A stretch of DNA of 64,000 nt from Bacteroidota bacterium. Its GTDB lineage: Bacteria; Bacteroidota; Rhodothermia; Rhodothermales; UBA10348. The notes below the pieces were generated by a model. The model did no database searches and was not told where the DNA came from. It saw nothing but the letters and a program-made list of their open reading frames with translations. The DNA lies in assembly GCA_022567305.1 (NCBI GenBank), contig JADFHF010000011.1:1-64000 (forward strand). The letters are read 5' to 3'. Positions 35,314 to 46,100 of the stretch are shown piece by piece; within the stretch, counting starts at the first letter, position 1; every line of letters starts with the position of its first letter. A program made the translations under genes and the position numbers.

Positions 35314-35805
35314 CTAATTCGATTCATTCTCTTCTTCTTTCTCTACAACGGTATCCGTCTCAACCAGACCCCGGCCGCTTTTTTTCATCCGGCCTGACCC
35401 GCGAAAGTCAGTCAATACTGAATCCAGTATCCCGTTAATAAACTGCCCGCTTTTCTCAGTACTGAAACGTTTGGCGACCTCGATCGCTTCGTTGATCGTG
35501 ACCTTTGGAGGAATATCTTCAAACGTCAGCATCTCGCACATGGCAAGCCGTAGTAGAATGCGGTCAACGAGAGCAATGCGTGATATATCCCAATTTTGAG
35601 CGTATTTGACCACTATTTCGTCCGCTTCCTCCGTGAAATCAAGTGTGCGCAGAAATAGGTTCGTAGCAAAATCCAAGGATTCGGGATCTTTTTCGAAATG
35701 CTTTTTGATCACGTTTTCCAGGACATGTTGCGCATCCCCACTGCCCAACTCAAAAGCGTAAAGGGCCTGCATGGTGCGCTCACGCGCTTCGCGCCTACTG
35801 CTCAT
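35314..35805 (-). CDS. nusB: Transcription antitermination factor NusB
   Basis: A 163-residue all-helical protein that, with S10 (NusE), binds boxA of rRNA leader transcripts and prevents premature termination. The family pattern is visible as SRREARERTMQALYAFELG at the start, then NWDISRIALVDRILLRLAMCE and PPKVTINEAIEVAKRFSTEKSGQFINGILD. It has a charged C-terminal tail (EKEEENES) beyond the usual length. The gene is the first of a minus-strand set that includes the phosphatase and ychF. Confidence 0.96.
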   Translation of the reverse strand: MSSRREARERTMQALYAFELGSGDAQHVLENVIKKHFEKDPESLDFATNLFLRTLDFTEEADEIVVKYAQNWDISRIALVDRILLRLAMCEMLTFEDIPPKVTINEAIEVAKRFSTEKSGQFINGILDSVLTDFRGSGRMKKSGRGLVETDTVVEKEEENESN

Positions 35806-36013
35806 TGTGAACGCGGTCTTTCAAATAACTGGTGGGGAAATCCACCTATTTCGGGCGGATAATTCGTGATGCAGCCCGAGGATAATCCAGTTTGCGCTGC
35901 TTTTCAAATTCGTCACCAAATATTCCTATGTCCGTTGCGATGAAGAGCAGTTACGAGGATTAGACCGGTGTGTCTTTTCAGAGAACGGATTCTATGAAAC
36001 GCCCGCGCCATTC

Positions 36014-38341
36014 ATGAAGTATCCCGCGATGTTCGCCGCTCTCTTGATTGGCCTAGGTGTCCTTCTTGCGGAAGCGTCGTCAACATGGCTGCTTCCTCTT
36101 GGCTTTTCGTGGTTCGGACTTGCAACTTTATTCTACTTGCGGGCCCGGCAAGTGGAGAGCAAGAGGGTCGTTACTTGCGCTGCTGTGTTGTATACCGCCG
36201 CCGCTTTGTTCGGGATCGTTGGGTCGAGCGTCCTAAACACACTGGCTCGGTCCGTCCCGGATCCGAAAGGGATTTCTCAGTGGGCTGCTCTTGGGCCTCC
36301 CGTCATCTTGGAGGGTCGAATTCGTCGGCTCAGTCATGGGCGCAATACCGTGGGCATAGCCGAAATTGACGTGAGTTCTTTTGTCTATGCTTCTGTCAGA
36401 TGGGAATCGAGGGGACGTGTCCGGATCCGCTCTTTTCCGCTCGAATCAAATGTTCATCCGGGTGATGTCGTTCGACTGAGTGGCTCTCTACAGAGCCTCC
36501 GTGGCAAAAGGAATCCATACGATTTCGACGAGGCCGCGTATTATCGACGACTGGGTGTATCGGCGGAACTCATAGTTGACGAGTCAGATATTGAACTCGT
36601 CGAGCATCGACACGGTGGTCTATTGTATGGGTTCGAGAATCTAAGGATGATGATCGGAGCTCGAATCATCCGTATCCATCATTCTGTTGCGTCGAAAGAA
36701 GTTGTCCCTGCGCTGCTGCTCGGTGACCGGAGTCGCATCTCACATGAATCCCGGACGGCGTTTCGCGAAGGTGGTCTGTCCCACCTTTTGGCCATCTCGG
36801 GTTTACACGTCGGCATCATTGGAATGTCGTTTTACTTTTTAGTGGGTCTTTGGCTAGCCCGGATGAATCTTGGTTTCCTTCGCCTAAAGGCAGCGAGAAG
36901 TGCGCTCACGGGGATCATGTTCATCGCCTTTGTTCTCCTAAGTGGAGGCAGCACGTCCGTTCAGCGTGCCGTTGTCATGGCCACTGTGTTTCTTCTGGGC
37001 GCGGCCTTCGGAAAAGAGGTGTCTGGTTGGAATATGTTAGGAATAGCCGGTTGCCTCCTGCTCGCCTTTGATCCATCTCAGATCTACGCGCCTGGATTTC
37101 AGCTTTCGTTTGCTGCGGTCGCTGGGATTTTCCTGTGGCCAAAAGGCGACGCTCTATCCGTGCCCGGCACTCGAGCGATGCTGCAGATTATTCGATTTCT
37201 CTCGGGTACGGTGAAGATTTCTATCGCAGTCACGTGTTCGACACTACCCGTTCTTCTTTACCACTTCGGAACAGCTCCTCTTGGAGGGATTCTCGCAAAC
37301 ATCCTAGCGATTCCTCTGACATCTATCCTTCTTTTATCCGGGATTATCTCTACGGCTGTCGGAAGCGCCCTTTTTTTTGTTGACGCCACGGACTTTCTTG
37401 CCACTCTGCTTTTTTCCCTGGCACAAGCCGCTTCTCAAGCGCTCGAAAGCACGTCGTTAACCGTTGCAAAGGGCATTCTTTACCCCGTGTCGTTCATACC
37501 GGTATCGCTCCTTCTGGCCTTTCGTAGCCCCGTCCGGCGCAATCAATCATGGTTGTTCCTTCTGAGCATCTCTTTGTGCTTGACGCCTTTTGGTACGAGA
37601 TCCATCTACATGTCGGTTACGTTTCTTGACGTAGGTCAAGGTGACGCTGCACTGTTTTTCACGCCGGTGGGTAAATCTATATTGGTAGACACGGGCCGCG
37701 GATACTCGAGCGTCCGTAGCATCCGGGCCCATCTTGCTGGTCGTGGTGTAGAAAAAATTGATCTGCTCATCATTTCTCACTTCCACGCAGATCACGTGGG
37801 TGGTTTAGACCGCTTGCTGAGAGAAATCCCCATCAGCCGAATCGTTGGGCCTTCAAGCCATGAAAAATATACTCGTCCCATTGAAGCCGTAACTCGAGGC
37901 GACACTCTCTTTGTAGACCGGTCGGTTTTCATCGAAGTGCTCGCTCCGTCCGTTGCTTTTTCCACTCGTTCCGAAAACGAATCTTCCGTGGTCGTCAGAA
38001 TTACCTATGGGCAGCATTCCTTCTTAATGACCGGCGACGCCGAGCGCTCCATCGAGACGGACCTGATTTCCGCCTTCGGAAGTGCTCTCGAATCCGACAT
38101 CGTGAAGGTCGCCCATCACGGCTCCGATACGAGCAGTTCTCGTTCGTTTATTCTTCGATCCTCCCCGAGAAACGCCATAATCAGCGTAGGGAGAAAAAAT
38201 CGATTCAAACACCCGGATCCTCGCGTCATTCAACGATGGAGAGAAGCGGGTGTTAACGTATCGACGACGGCGCTCGAAGGAGGAATCAGTCTTTCGACAG
38301 ACGGGATATTGATCTTGAGATCTCGATGGGCGAAGAGATAA
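36014..38341 (+). CDS. comEC: DNA internalisation competence protein ComEC/Rec2
   Basis: A 775-residue inner-membrane channel that brings single-stranded DNA into the cytoplasm during natural transformation. The N-terminal part has hydrophobic helices and an OB-like soluble domain (VRLSGSLQSLRGKRNPYDFD, about 150-175). The competence domain helices follow (LLAISGLHVGIIGMSFYFLV). The C-terminal metallo-beta-lactamase domain (from about 545) carries SHFHADHVGGLD and TGDAERSIE/VAHHGSDTSSS, so a nuclease centre appears intact. Full-length for the family, so transformation is plausible; no other competence genes are in the window. Confidence 0.94.
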   Translation: MKYPAMFAALLIGLGVLLAEASSTWLLPLGFSWFGLATLFYLRARQVESKRVVTCAAVLYTAAALFGIVGSSVLNTLARSVPDPKGISQWAALGPPVILEGRIRRLSHGRNTVGIAEIDVSSFVYASVRWESRGRVRIRSFPLESNVHPGDVVRLSGSLQSLRGKRNPYDFDEAAYYRRLGVSAELIVDESDIELVEHRHGGLLYGFENLRMMIGARIIRIHHSVASKEVVPALLLGDRSRISHESRTAFREGGLSHLLAISGLHVGIIGMSFYFLVGLWLARMNLGFLRLKAARSALTGIMFIAFVLLSGGSTSVQRAVVMATVFLLGAAFGKEVSGWNMLGIAGCLLLAFDPSQIYAPGFQLSFAAVAGIFLWPKGDALSVPGTRAMLQIIRFLSGTVKISIAVTCSTLPVLLYHFGTAPLGGILANILAIPLTSILLLSGIISTAVGSALFFVDATDFLATLLFSLAQAASQALESTSLTVAKGILYPVSFIPVSLLLAFRSPVRRNQSWLFLLSISLCLTPFGTRSIYMSVTFLDVGQGDAALFFTPVGKSILVDTGRGYSSVRSIRAHLAGRGVEKIDLLIISHFHADHVGGLDRLLREIPISRIVGPSSHEKYTRPIEAVTRGDTLFVDRSVFIEVLAPSVAFSTRSENESSVVVRITYGQHSFLMTGDAERSIETDLISAFGSALESDIVKVAHHGSDTSSSRSFILRSSPRNAIISVGRKNRFKHPDPRVIQRWREAGVNVSTTALEGGISLSTDGILILRSRWAKR

Positions 38342-38353
38342 AGGCAAATAAAA

Positions 38354-39193
38354 TCAGTGATCAATAAAGAGCGGGATTTCGGAGTGATCGAGCAGATGTG
38401 ACGTGGCATCTCCCAATTTTTCTGCCGTAAATGTTTTTTTAGTGTGGGCTCCCATCACGATCAGATCTACCTCATGGCTCTGCGAATGTTGAAGTATGCA
38501 CGTTTTAGGATCAGAATCAACCACGCTCAACACCTCCGTCGTGAAACCGTGCTCCTCGAGATACGACTTGGACATCTGGAGAATGAGTTCCGATTCCGGT
38601 GAATCCGCGTCATGGATATTGATCACCTTAATTTCCAGGTCCTTTCCGAACGGCTCAAGATGAATAAATCTTCGGACAGCACGAGCAGATTCATTGGTTC
38701 CGTCGTTGGCGATAAGGACTCGTTTTACTTCGCGGTATTCGTTCGAGACGACCAGACTGGGTCCTATCGTATTCTGAACAATCCGTGCAATCGTGTGCGT
38801 TTGCTGCTTTGGGTGACTGTAGAAAAAATGAGGATCGTTCCCGACGACCAGCAAATCGTGGTATTTCATATCCTCAACGATACGTTGAAAAGGCACCCCT
38901 TCCTCAACCACTTCTGTGTGCTTGACATCTGTAGCCTCAACCATTTTGCGAAACGACTCGGTAAGCAACAACGCTTTTTCGCGGGCCTCCGTCGTCAGGT
39001 TTTCGCGGAGCTTTTCGGCGTAGTACATACTCCCGATTCCACCTCCTTTCACGCTGGCCTCAATGCTGCCCATATCAACAACGGCGACACCGGTCACACG
39101 AGCACCGAAACGACGCGCGATCTCCAGGGCGTACCGCGTAGCGACGGTCGTATCGGAGTCGAGGTCTAGGGCAACTAGAATTCTTCTAATCAT
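38354..39193 (-). CDS. Tandem universal stress protein (two UspA domains)
   Basis: A 279-residue protein with two consecutive UspA domains. The first begins MIRRILVALDLDSDTTVATRYAL and contains the segment HDLLVVGNDPHFF. The second starts at VKRVLIANDGTNESARAVRRF and ends with LIVMGAHTKKTFTAEKLGDATSHLL, close to the ATP-binding G-x2-G-x9-G(S/T) motif. I use ATG 39193 rather than an upstream in-frame start, because it begins the first domain strand. Likely a stress-induced regulatory protein. Stop converges with comEC, 12 bp apart. Confidence 0.9.
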   Translation of the reverse strand: MIRRILVALDLDSDTTVATRYALEIARRFGARVTGVAVVDMGSIEASVKGGGIGSMYYAEKLRENLTTEAREKALLLTESFRKMVEATDVKHTEVVEEGVPFQRIVEDMKYHDLLVVGNDPHFFYSHPKQQTHTIARIVQNTIGPSLVVSNEYREVKRVLIANDGTNESARAVRRFIHLEPFGKDLEIKVINIHDADSPESELILQMSKSYLEEHGFTTEVLSVVDSDPKTCILQHSQSHEVDLIVMGAHTKKTFTAEKLGDATSHLLDHSEIPLFIDH

Positions 39194-39621
39194 TTGAGCG
39201 GGTCTACGAACTGGAAGTCTGATGGAACGACTCAAATGTAATGGAAGAATGGACAGGCGACAACTGACGAAAAGGCTTGAAAAGCTCTTCTCAACAGAGA
39301 TCCAATAATTATATAAAGAAAGAGTATTTGTTGTATATCGTAGTAGGTCGTGTGGAATTGTTAGCAGAAAAACTTACAAACAAAGTTGGTCCAGGAAGTC
39401 CACACACGATCGTAACAAAAGGGAGTGCTCGTGTGATTTTTTTCGCTTTGTTGAAAGGCGCCATGTTTTCCCCATCGCTTTTTCTCATCGCTTTGCGTGT
39501 GGATAAAATGTAGACCGTATGTCCAAAAGCTACCAGTTCTGAACAAGTCTTCACAAGACTCTGTCGTAAAATAATTCGTCTACAATCTTCGAACGACTTT
39601 TCAACAGCGCTAGAAACGCTC
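39194..39621. other. Intergenic region, about 430 bp
   Basis: Spacer between pgi and the UspA gene, both on the minus strand. It is AT-rich at 39290-39350. Two overlapping frames of about 80 codons (39309-39554 minus, 39277-39513 plus) show no family-like features, and I do not call them. A short inverted repeat AGTCTT-CAC-AAGACT lies at 39546-39560. No RNA or repeat recognised; promoter of the UspA gene must be here. Confidence 0.5.
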
Positions 39622-40917
39622 TTACGGTCGGCCCAAGAGCGAAAACATTTCCGCCTTGTACGCCTCTACTCCCGGCTGTACAAACGGGTTAACCCCTAGG
39701 AGATAGCCCCCCACAGAAACCGCATGCTGGAAAAAGTAGATGCATCTTCCAAGGTTTTCTTCCGAAAGTACGTCCATGCTCAGAGTCATGTTCGGGACGC
39801 CTCCCTCTTCATGTGCCCGGGATGTCCCCAGGAAGGCACTTTCGTTGACCGCCGAAATAGATTGTCCGGAGAGATAGTTTAATCCATCCAGATTGCCGGG
39901 ATCAGGTGGGATCGTAACCACTTCTTCATCCTTAACGATCAGAAACGTCTCGAATAGGTCTCGACGGCCGTCCTGTAAATATTGTCCAATAGAGTGTAGA
40001 TCGGTCGAATAGGCCGCAATAGAGGGAAAAATACCGTTGTGGTTCTTTCCTTCGCTCTCAGCAAACAGCTGTTGCCACCAAGACGCTACTCCCGATAGGC
40101 GCGGCTCAAAGTGGGCCAAAACCTCGGTCGTATACCCTTCGTTCAACAAATAATGGCGGATACCGGCATAAGACAAGGCCATATTTCCTTCCGACTCAGC
40201 AAGCTCCGATAGCATAGCCACAGCGCCATAAAAGAGAGACAGGATGTCCACTCCGGCTGCAGCAATAGGTAACAATCCAGCAGGGCTCAACACGGAAAAA
40301 CGCCCACCAATATCCCGCGGAATGACGAAACGCGGGTAATCTTTCTCATCGGCGAATGCATTTAGCGCTCCGGACTCAGGATCCGTAATGATGATTATTC
40401 GCTGGGCGGTATCATCAAATCGACTTTCCATCCACTGACGGACAAAACGAAACGCGATGGCAGGCTCCAGGGTCGTACCGCTTTTGGAGACGACGACCGC
40501 GCACACCGATCTGCCTTCCAGATAGACGAGTAACTCACGCATGTATGCGCCGCTCAAATGATGCCCGACGAAAATGATTTCGGGTGTCGTGGAGGACATG
40601 TCCTCCTGCTCTTCCGAAGATATCGGGAAGTTTGGACTCAGCGCTTCAATAATCGCTCGCGCCCCCAGATACGATCCTCCAATTCCAATGCAAAGGAGTA
40701 CATCCGCCTTTGCACGAATGAACGATGCGGTTCGGGAAATCTCCTCCAGCAAGGCATCATTCGGCTCCTGAAGGATACGCCTCCACCCGAGCCACTCACT
40801 GCCTGCCCCGGAGCCAAGGGTAAGCGTCTTGTGAGCCGCAACGACACGAGGAGAAAAGCGCTTCCAACTCTTTTCGTCAAGAAACGCGTCAACACGCGAG
40901 TGATCGAGGTAGATCAT
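39622..40917 (-). CDS. pgi: Glucose-6-phosphate isomerase
   Basis: Interconverts glucose-6-phosphate and fructose-6-phosphate. At 431 residues it is the short form found in Firmicutes and Bacteroidota. Visible features are the sugar-phosphate loop LLCIGIGGSYLGARA, VVSKSGTTLEPA, PRDIGGRFSVLSPAGLLPIA (PGI signature) and the base glutamate in AESEGKNHNGIF. The C-terminal histidine/lysine region is in NPFVQPGVEAYKAEMF. The gene is monocistronic by spacing. Confidence 0.96.
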   Translation of the reverse strand: MIYLDHSRVDAFLDEKSWKRFSPRVVAAHKTLTLGSGAGSEWLGWRRILQEPNDALLEEISRTASFIRAKADVLLCIGIGGSYLGARAIIEALSPNFPISSEEQEDMSSTTPEIIFVGHHLSGAYMRELLVYLEGRSVCAVVVSKSGTTLEPAIAFRFVRQWMESRFDDTAQRIIIITDPESGALNAFADEKDYPRFVIPRDIGGRFSVLSPAGLLPIAAAGVDILSLFYGAVAMLSELAESEGNMALSYAGIRHYLLNEGYTTEVLAHFEPRLSGVASWWQQLFAESEGKNHNGIFPSIAAYSTDLHSIGQYLQDGRRDLFETFLIVKDEEVVTIPPDPGNLDGLNYLSGQSISAVNESAFLGTSRAHEEGGVPNMTLSMDVLSEENLGRCIYFFQHAVSVGGYLLGVNPFVQPGVEAYKAEMFSLLGRP

Positions 40918-40981
40918 ATCTGGAAAGAAGTAAAGAAGCGTATCTTTGAGTCATTAAAAAGTACAACCGCCTGCCGTATCA

Positions 40982-42193
40982 ATGCGAACATTCATTTCCT
41001 TTGCGGAAGCCCGTAAGACGGTCATGGCGGCCGCCGTTCCGCTCGGAAATGAATCCGTATCCCTGCGAAACGCTGCGGGTAGAACCCTGGCCGAGGGCGT
41101 CGTGTCCTCCGAGGATATCCCGCCATTCAATAACTCGGCGATGGATGGATACGCTGTTATTGCCGACGATTGTACAGGCGCCCCCGTGCGCCTCGAAGTC
41201 ATTGCTGACATTCCCGCAGGCCGACCACATGACGGAGAAATTCGCACCACAACCTGCGCTCGGATCATGACGGGTGCCCCCGTTCCTGCGGGCGCAGATG
41301 CTATTGTTCCGGTTGAAAAAACACGGGCGGACGGACCGAATGTCTGGATTGATGAGGCGCCAATTAAGGGAATTCATATCCGTTTAGCCGGCGAGGATAT
41401 TAAGAGTGGCGACCAGGTATTGTCTTCCGGGATCGTCATTACACCTCCGGTTGTTGGGATGTTGGCCACGCTCGGGTTTGACCCCGTGTCCGTTGTCAAG
41501 CAGCCCCGCGTCGTGGTCATTTCAACAGGTGATGAAATCGTGTCGTCGTCGGAAATGCCCGGACCCGGGCAGATTCGAAACTCGAACGGCCCGGCCCTGG
41601 CCGCGCAAGTGGAATCGGCAGGCGGAATCGCCACGGCCGTGCTACATGCACCCGATACGCCCGAAGGTGTCCGAAAAACGATTGAATCCGGCACGAACGC
41701 TGACATTCTTCTATTCTCTGGAGGCGTTTCTATGGGAGCGTATGACTTTGTGCGCACAGAACTTGAGGCGATGGGTGCTACATGGGATTTCTGGAAAGTG
41801 AGACAGCGGCCCGGCAAACCGCTCGTGTTTGGACGTTTTAAAGACACGCTCCTCTTTGGACTTCCGGGAAATCCCGTTAGTTCGGCCATGTGTTTCGAAA
41901 TGTACTGCCGCCCTGTGTTGGCTCATATGTTAAAGCGAGACAAGGATTTTCGGGATCTTCAAGCGGCTATTCTTTCTCACCCGATGAAAAAGAAAGAAGG
42001 GCTCTATTACTTCGCAAGAGGTATTGTGGAGGATGCAGGGGCGAAGGGTGTTCGCAAGGTTCGAGACACGGGGCCCCAAGGCTCAAATTTGTATTCGTCA
42101 GTCGTGAAAGCGAACTGCATCATCCACTTACCCGAAGACATGGAAAATCCGGACGAAGGAACCAACGTATTGATCGAGGCGCTCGAATGGTGA
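40982..42193 (+). CDS. moeA: Molybdopterin molybdenumtransferase MoeA
   Basis: Inserts molybdate into adenylylated molybdopterin in the last shared step of molybdenum-cofactor synthesis. The 403-residue chain has the MoeA domain order with PFNNSAMDGYAV near residue 50, RIMTGAPVPAGADAIVPVE at about 95-115, the VISTGDEIV fold start, LLFSGGVSMGAYDFV and LFGLPGNPVSSAMCFE. The C-terminal domain IV is intact. It serves the molybdoenzyme 10 kb downstream; other moa/moe genes are outside the window. Converges with the GntR gene, 8 bp apart. Confidence 0.96.
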   Translation: MRTFISFAEARKTVMAAAVPLGNESVSLRNAAGRTLAEGVVSSEDIPPFNNSAMDGYAVIADDCTGAPVRLEVIADIPAGRPHDGEIRTTTCARIMTGAPVPAGADAIVPVEKTRADGPNVWIDEAPIKGIHIRLAGEDIKSGDQVLSSGIVITPPVVGMLATLGFDPVSVVKQPRVVVISTGDEIVSSSEMPGPGQIRNSNGPALAAQVESAGGIATAVLHAPDTPEGVRKTIESGTNADILLFSGGVSMGAYDFVRTELEAMGATWDFWKVRQRPGKPLVFGRFKDTLLFGLPGNPVSSAMCFEMYCRPVLAHMLKRDKDFRDLQAAILSHPMKKKEGLYYFARGIVEDAGAKGVRKVRDTGPQGSNLYSSVVKANCIIHLPEDMENPDEGTNVLIEALEW

Positions 42194-42201
42194 GCCCCGT
42201 T

Positions 42202-43011
42202 TCACGCTCTCTTGAATACGGGTTCAAACTGCATTAACGGGTATCCTAAGGAGGTATTTCGATCCGTGCCCTGTCCGCTATCCACTTCCAGTTCATATGC
42301 GACCCGATCACAGCGATAGTATCGCTGTTGGAAATAGACAGGCTGTCCCTTTTCTGAATACGACGTTCGCTCGATAACAAGTAGGGCTCGGCCCCAGGGA
42401 ATGTTCAAATGCCCGGCGACGTCGTTGGGTGCATTAACCGCTTCAATCCGGAAGCGCCCTCGCTTGATCGGGATATCAAAGTCTCTTTCCAGGATAGTAT
42501 ATATGGTCTCGGATGCGAGATCACTATCGTCAAGTAATCGGGCATACATGGCCGGTAGCCACGTGCGGTCAAAGGCAATGGGTTCGCCATCGCCGAATCT
42601 GAGCCGATCAAGCCGTAGGACCTTCTGACCGTCCGTCAGGCCAAGCGCGCGCATAACCTTTTTGGCGGGTTGTTCGGCTTCAAAAAGCAGGACTTCCGAG
42701 TGCGCACGCAGGCCGGCCGCAGTCATTTCTTCAACGAAGTCTGTCAACTGTACGAGGCCTGGCCTTACCCGCGAGCCCTGGACAAATGAACCCAGGCCCT
42801 GCCGCTTATAGATGAGCCCTTCTGACTCGAGAGTCTGAAGGGCGCGGCGGACAGTTATTCTACTTACAGAAAATTGTTGCCCCAGCTGCTTCTCGGAACG
42901 AAGTTGATCATCCGCCCCCAATATTTTCTGTTCGATCTGATCCCGAATCCATGAACTGATCTGTTCATGTCGGGGACTTCCCGATTTAAGGGGAATTAAG
43001 GACTCGTCCAT
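42202..43011 (-). CDS. GntR-family transcriptional regulator, HutC subfamily
   Basis: A 269-residue regulator with an N-terminal winged helix (RDQIEQKILGADDQLRSEKQ, then FSVSRITVRRALQTLESEGLIYKRQGLGSFV). The C-terminal UTRA ligand domain (from about 85) contains LLFEAEQPAKKVMRALGL and GQPVYFQQRYYRCDRVAYEL. HutC-type regulators sense small metabolites and bind CTTGT-N4-ACAAG-like palindromes. Such sites lie in its own promoter and in front of two sulfur operons (see findings). I use ATG 43011 because the upstream in-frame ATG at 43080 overlaps the operator. The effector is unknown. Confidence 0.88.
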   Translation of the reverse strand: MDESLIPLKSGSPRHEQISSWIRDQIEQKILGADDQLRSEKQLGQQFSVSRITVRRALQTLESEGLIYKRQGLGSFVQGSRVRPGLVQLTDFVEEMTAAGLRAHSEVLLFEAEQPAKKVMRALGLTDGQKVLRLDRLRFGDGEPIAFDRTWLPAMYARLLDDSDLASETIYTILERDFDIPIKRGRFRIEAVNAPNDVAGHLNIPWGRALLVIERTSYSEKGQPVYFQQRYYRCDRVAYELEVDSGQGTDRNTSLGYPLMQFEPVFKRA

Positions 43012-43068
43012 GGTGGTGCGGCTAGTAAAGTATTGACGTGTTTCCAGAAGATAGCGCAAACCGAGAAG

Positions 43069-43094
43069 ACTTGTAATCACGTGCTAATACAAGT
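43069..43094. promoter_or_regulatory. Probable autoregulatory operator of the GntR gene
   Basis: A 26-bp interrupted palindrome with arms ACTTGTA (43069-43075) and TACAAGT (43088-43094). It can also be read as two 16-bp sites overlapping at a 10-bp offset (43069-43084 and 43079-43094), matching the 55.2-kb palindrome at 11 and 13 of 16 positions. It lies 58 bp upstream of the GntR start codon, consistent with self-repression. Confidence 0.65.
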
Positions 43095-43136
43095 AGTCGC
43101 TCCATCACCGTTTCAATCGCAGAGAAGCCCCAGGTG

Positions 43137-46100
43137 TTACTTGAGGAACATCATTTTCCGGGATTCTGCGAACGATCCGGCCGTCATTTGGACAACGTAG
43201 GCGCCACTGGCAAAACCAGAAGCATCCCACCGGACACGGTGCACCCCGAGAGGCATCCGGTCGTCAACGAGAACGGCGACGCGCCGCCCGATCATATCAA
43301 ATATCTCTATCCGCACATCCTCGGAGTGGGCAAGCGAGTATTCGATCGTTGTAGACGGGTTGAAGGGATTGGGATAGTTCGGCTCCAGATTGAACACGGC
43401 CGGCAGCCCTGCGTCGTCGTCGGCGATAGATGTAATGAGCGCAGAGGTGTCAACGGTGAAGACGCCACGGCCATGCGTGGCAACGATAAGCAGATCATCT
43501 ACAATCCGCATGCGGAAGATGGAAACTGCCGGCAAGCCGTTATCTGCGAATTCCCAGCTTTCGCCATCATCTCTGGAAATAAACAATCCAACCTCAGTAC
43601 CCGCCCAAATTTCGGACGGATTATCGGGAAGCACCAGCAGATCGTGCACGGCGACATTCGGAAAACCATTGGCACTTTCCTTACCCGCGGGGCTCGCAAA
43701 ACCAGAAAGGTCCTCCCAAGTTTGTCCCAGGTCGCGAGTTCGAAGAATCTTTGGATTGTTAAACGACGAGAAGAGAACATAGGCTGTTTCCGGCTCGGCC
43801 GGGTGCGTTGCGATGGCGGATATTCTTCCGGATGAGAGGTCTTCCGGAGTTGGGACCGCGGTGAACGTTTCACCCGCGTCGGTGGAAACGTGTACATGGC
43901 CGGAGACGGTTTCGAAAGAGAGCCCCATTTCATACCCTGCCCAAACGATAGACCCGTCTGCGAGCGAAACCCTCACTTTTCCAGATCCGCTAAACCCCCA
44001 GTCCTCAGGCGCAATCGCTCGCAGCGACCAATTTCCGCCAAAGTCGGTTGACTTCCAGACTCCGGATTCACCAATCGTGAATACATGATTTGGGTTGTGG
44101 AACGAGCGGTGTAACGACGTGATGAATTGACCGCCACCGTCGCTTCCCACGTCGGTCAATCCGGTATGAGACGAAATCCAATTGGCCCCCTTGTCTGTTG
44201 ACCTCCAGATATCGTTGAACTGGACGGAGCCCAGAACAAGCTGTTCATCGTCCTGATTCCACGCGACCTCAAAGCCATCGCCGCCGAAAGCCGGTAACCA
44301 TCCCTGACGTGCATTCGGGTTTCCGAATGATCGCCAGGTGCCATTGTCCTGGGTTCCACCGACAAACTGAGTGACACCGGGTCTCTTATCCACACCATAA
44401 AATTGACTGGTGTTGTAGGTCCGGTGTCTCGCAATAAAGTTCGAGGCCTCATTAGGGGAGTAAAATATTCCTCCATCATTACCCACGAGGAGTTCAAAAG
44501 ACTGTGTTTCCTCACTTTCAACGATGGGTATGATCGCATGTTGGTCTACGTGAAGTGTATTTGAGTTTGCCACCAGGACCGTGGTTCGAGTCAAACCCTC
44601 AACGATTTCAACATTTATTCGAAGCGTCGAAAGGGGGAGGCTCTCAGGATTCCAGATCGCTTCGTCTGCCAGAATCGGCCAAAAGAAATAGAGCAGTTTG
44701 TGGAGAGGGCCACCGGTCTGCGCAATGGAAGGGTTTGGAAAGGCCGGGGTATAGGTCTCGGCATGAATCAAGAGGTATTCTCTTCCGAGATTTGCTTCGT
44801 CACGCAGGATGAGATTAAACGCTCCGTCATGAAGCCGGTCCCTGAATGAGACCGCCAGCTGCCGATTGTTCTCTATATCCCACACTTCGAACGGGACGTC
44901 AACGTAGTCAGCGTACGGGTACGTAGAAAAAAGGATACCCGGTCCATCGGGGGGAATGAACCGATGCGCCTTTTGGGAAAGGCCTAGCCCAAAACGAACT
45001 TCAACAGATACAAACTCCTCTTCAGTGATGGTAGCACCGGGCTCAGACAACCCTGTTTTCATTCTTCCGTCAAAGTGAGTGGCCGACACGAAGGAAACAA
45101 AGTCGAGGAACAGGAAGGTGTTTTCCTCATCCAGCGATTTGACGACAGCAATTGTCGCAGTACCACCCAATGTCACCTCGTATAATTCAATTCCACCGAG
45201 GAATACCCGGTTCTCATCGAATGGATCGACGGCAATCGCATTGTCGTACCAGCCCTGGATTCCTGTCCAGTCAGGATTCAATGTGCCCGCTTCCGGAACA
45301 ACGGGTACCCAGAGATTTCCTCCATCAGGACTCATAAAGAGCTTGTCGGTCTCTTCCTCCGCCTCAACCGAAGCGTAAAGGCGCTGTGGATCGGAAGGAG
45401 CAATGGCCAGCTCAAGCCGCGCCGCTGAGGAGATCCCCCCGTCACTCAAACCGAACAGGCCAACAGACGCCATGCCCCACGTCAAACCGGCATCCGTCGA
45501 ACGAACGACACCCATTCCACTTTCAGAAGCGTAGAGGCGGTTAAAATTGGACGGGTCGGCAATAATCTGAAGAACACCGGGCGTACTGGTCGCCGAGTAT
45601 TCTTTTGTCCAGGTGTCACCTCCGTCGTCCGAACGGAAAATGCCCTCTCGGGTGGCTGCAAGCAGCAGGTTTTCGTCAGCTGGAGAAACGACGAGTCTGT
45701 TGACAAATCGGAAATCAAAGTCGGAAGCGGTTGTAGCAAGTTGGATCCAACTATTTCCTCGGTCGATCGATTTAAACACTCCCGCACCTGAAACAGCGTC
45801 TCCATTGAAGAACCCTTCCCCGGTTCCACCATACAGGACCTCCGGGTTGGATGCGGCCTGTACCAGCGTCGAAAACGCAAGATTGGGGAGATCTGGCGTC
45901 AGCATTGTCCAAGAAAGCCCTGCATCAGTGGTTTTCCATATTCCTCCAGAGACAGCCGCGGCATACCATGTGTCGTGTGAGGGATCGTCTGGATCAACCA
46001 CGATCGCGCGCGTGCGCCCCCCTACATTTGCGGGACCTCGTTCAACCCAGGGAAGAATCACCGAACCCGATTTTGCCCCACGCTTGGCCGCGGAGAGGGC

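Noticed and set aside
39277-39554. Two overlapping ~80-codon frames between pgi and the UspA gene
   Set aside because: No signal, motif or ribosome-binding site; AT-rich spacer composition.
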